Source: Comamonadaceae bacterium
Lineage (GTDB): Bacteria; Pseudomonadota; Gammaproteobacteria; Burkholderiales; Burkholderiaceae_C
NCBI GenBank assembly: GCA_947458345.1
Contig: CANHBU010000128.1
Span: 1-5,994, forward strand
Length of the DNA: 5,994 nucleotides
Reading direction: 5' to 3'
Shown: positions 5,835 through 5,994 of the stretch, in pieces
Layout: every line of letters starts with the position of its first letter
How positions within the stretch are numbered: the first letter of the stretch is position 1
Notes under the pieces: generated by a model
The model's database searches: none
Told to the model about the DNA's origin: nothing
The model's input: only the letters and a program-made list of their open reading frames with translations
Made by a program: the position numbers and the translations under genes

Positions 5835-5994
5835 ATGGCTACCTCCAACCGCCTTGACAAAGTCGTCATCGTCGATGACGACACACGCATCCGCGACCTG
5901 CTGCGCCGCTACCTCTCGCAAGAGGGTTTTGACGTCTTGCTGGCCGAAGACGGGCGCTCGCTGGACCGGATCTTGCAGCGCGAAACCATTGACC
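5835..5994 (+). CDS. ompR: OmpR-type DNA-binding response regulator (N-terminus only, cut by window end)
   Basis: The 53 visible residues are the start of a receiver domain: VVIVDDDTRIRDLLRRYLSQEGFDVLL carries the acidic pocket (D14-D16), followed by LAEDGRSLDRILQRETID. This is much closer to OmpR (whose start has LVVDDD, a RYL..QGF segment and a LLTRE segment) than to other receivers. In the OmpR pattern the phosphoacceptor Asp would come about six residues after the window ends. OmpR proteins are phosphorylated by the EnvZ histidine kinase and control porin and osmotic genes; envZ is expected next. The ATG lies three bases after the bdhA stop and has no clear Shine-Dalgarno, so it may be translated by coupling to bdhA or from a promoter inside bdhA. 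The family is clear; the exact name is a good guess from the N-terminus alone. Confidence 0.82.
   Translation, partial: MATSNRLDKVVIVDDDTRIRDLLRRYLSQEGFDVLLAEDGRSLDRILQRETID

Noticed and set aside
1..5994. CRISPR array, transposase, phage genes or a defence island.
   Set aside because: No regularly spaced repeats with unique spacers, no terminal inverted repeats and no recombinase, nuclease or phage-like proteins are visible; the only accessory-like element is the toxin-antitoxin module.

Overview
The window looks like chromosomal DNA from a GC-rich betaproteobacterium, probably Burkholderiales and perhaps Comamonadaceae. This is inferred from a GC-rich coding style, a monofunctional RelA, a betaproteobacterial-looking OmpR N-terminus, and a 3-hydroxybutyrate dehydrogenase that suggests polyhydroxybutyrate (PHB) metabolism. 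No database search was possible. Most of the window is conserved housekeeping DNA; only the left ~550 bases have an accessory flavour.

Left edge (1-553): a RelB/DinJ-type antitoxin gene lies on the minus strand with its own sigma70-like promoter. An inverted repeat in the promoter spacer is a likely autoregulatory operator. Its stop codon is followed immediately by an ATG that probably opens the toxin gene, cut off by the window edge. A gene-free, less GC-rich stretch follows (about 53% by hand count over 341-540), ending in a strong intrinsic terminator.

554-1722: tRNA-Val(GAC), with encoded CCA, lies on the minus strand and feeds that terminator. Divergent from it, only 27 bases away, is chaA, a cation/H+ antiporter of the CaCA family. 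The tRNA promoter appears to run into the first codons of chaA.

1723-4982: a short convergent junction with a 10-bp tandem repeat inside an inverted repeat separates chaA from a minus-strand pair: an alpha/beta hydrolase followed 21 bases later by relA, the ppGpp synthetase. They are probably co-transcribed from the region near 4983-5060.

4983-5994: a compact divergent intergenic region with a perfect 10-bp palindrome and two competing GC-rich hairpins leads on the plus strand to bdhA (D-3-hydroxybutyrate dehydrogenase). Three bases after it begins an OmpR-type response regulator, truncated by the window end.

Stress physiology is a loose common thread: toxin-antitoxin module, stringent response, ion homeostasis, PHB use and OmpR signalling. 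I see no evidence that these genes form one system, and no clear undescribed system here. The best second-look items are the tRNA/chaA overlap, the possible tRNA-Val integration boundary, the repeat at the chaA/relA junction, and the bdhA leader structure.
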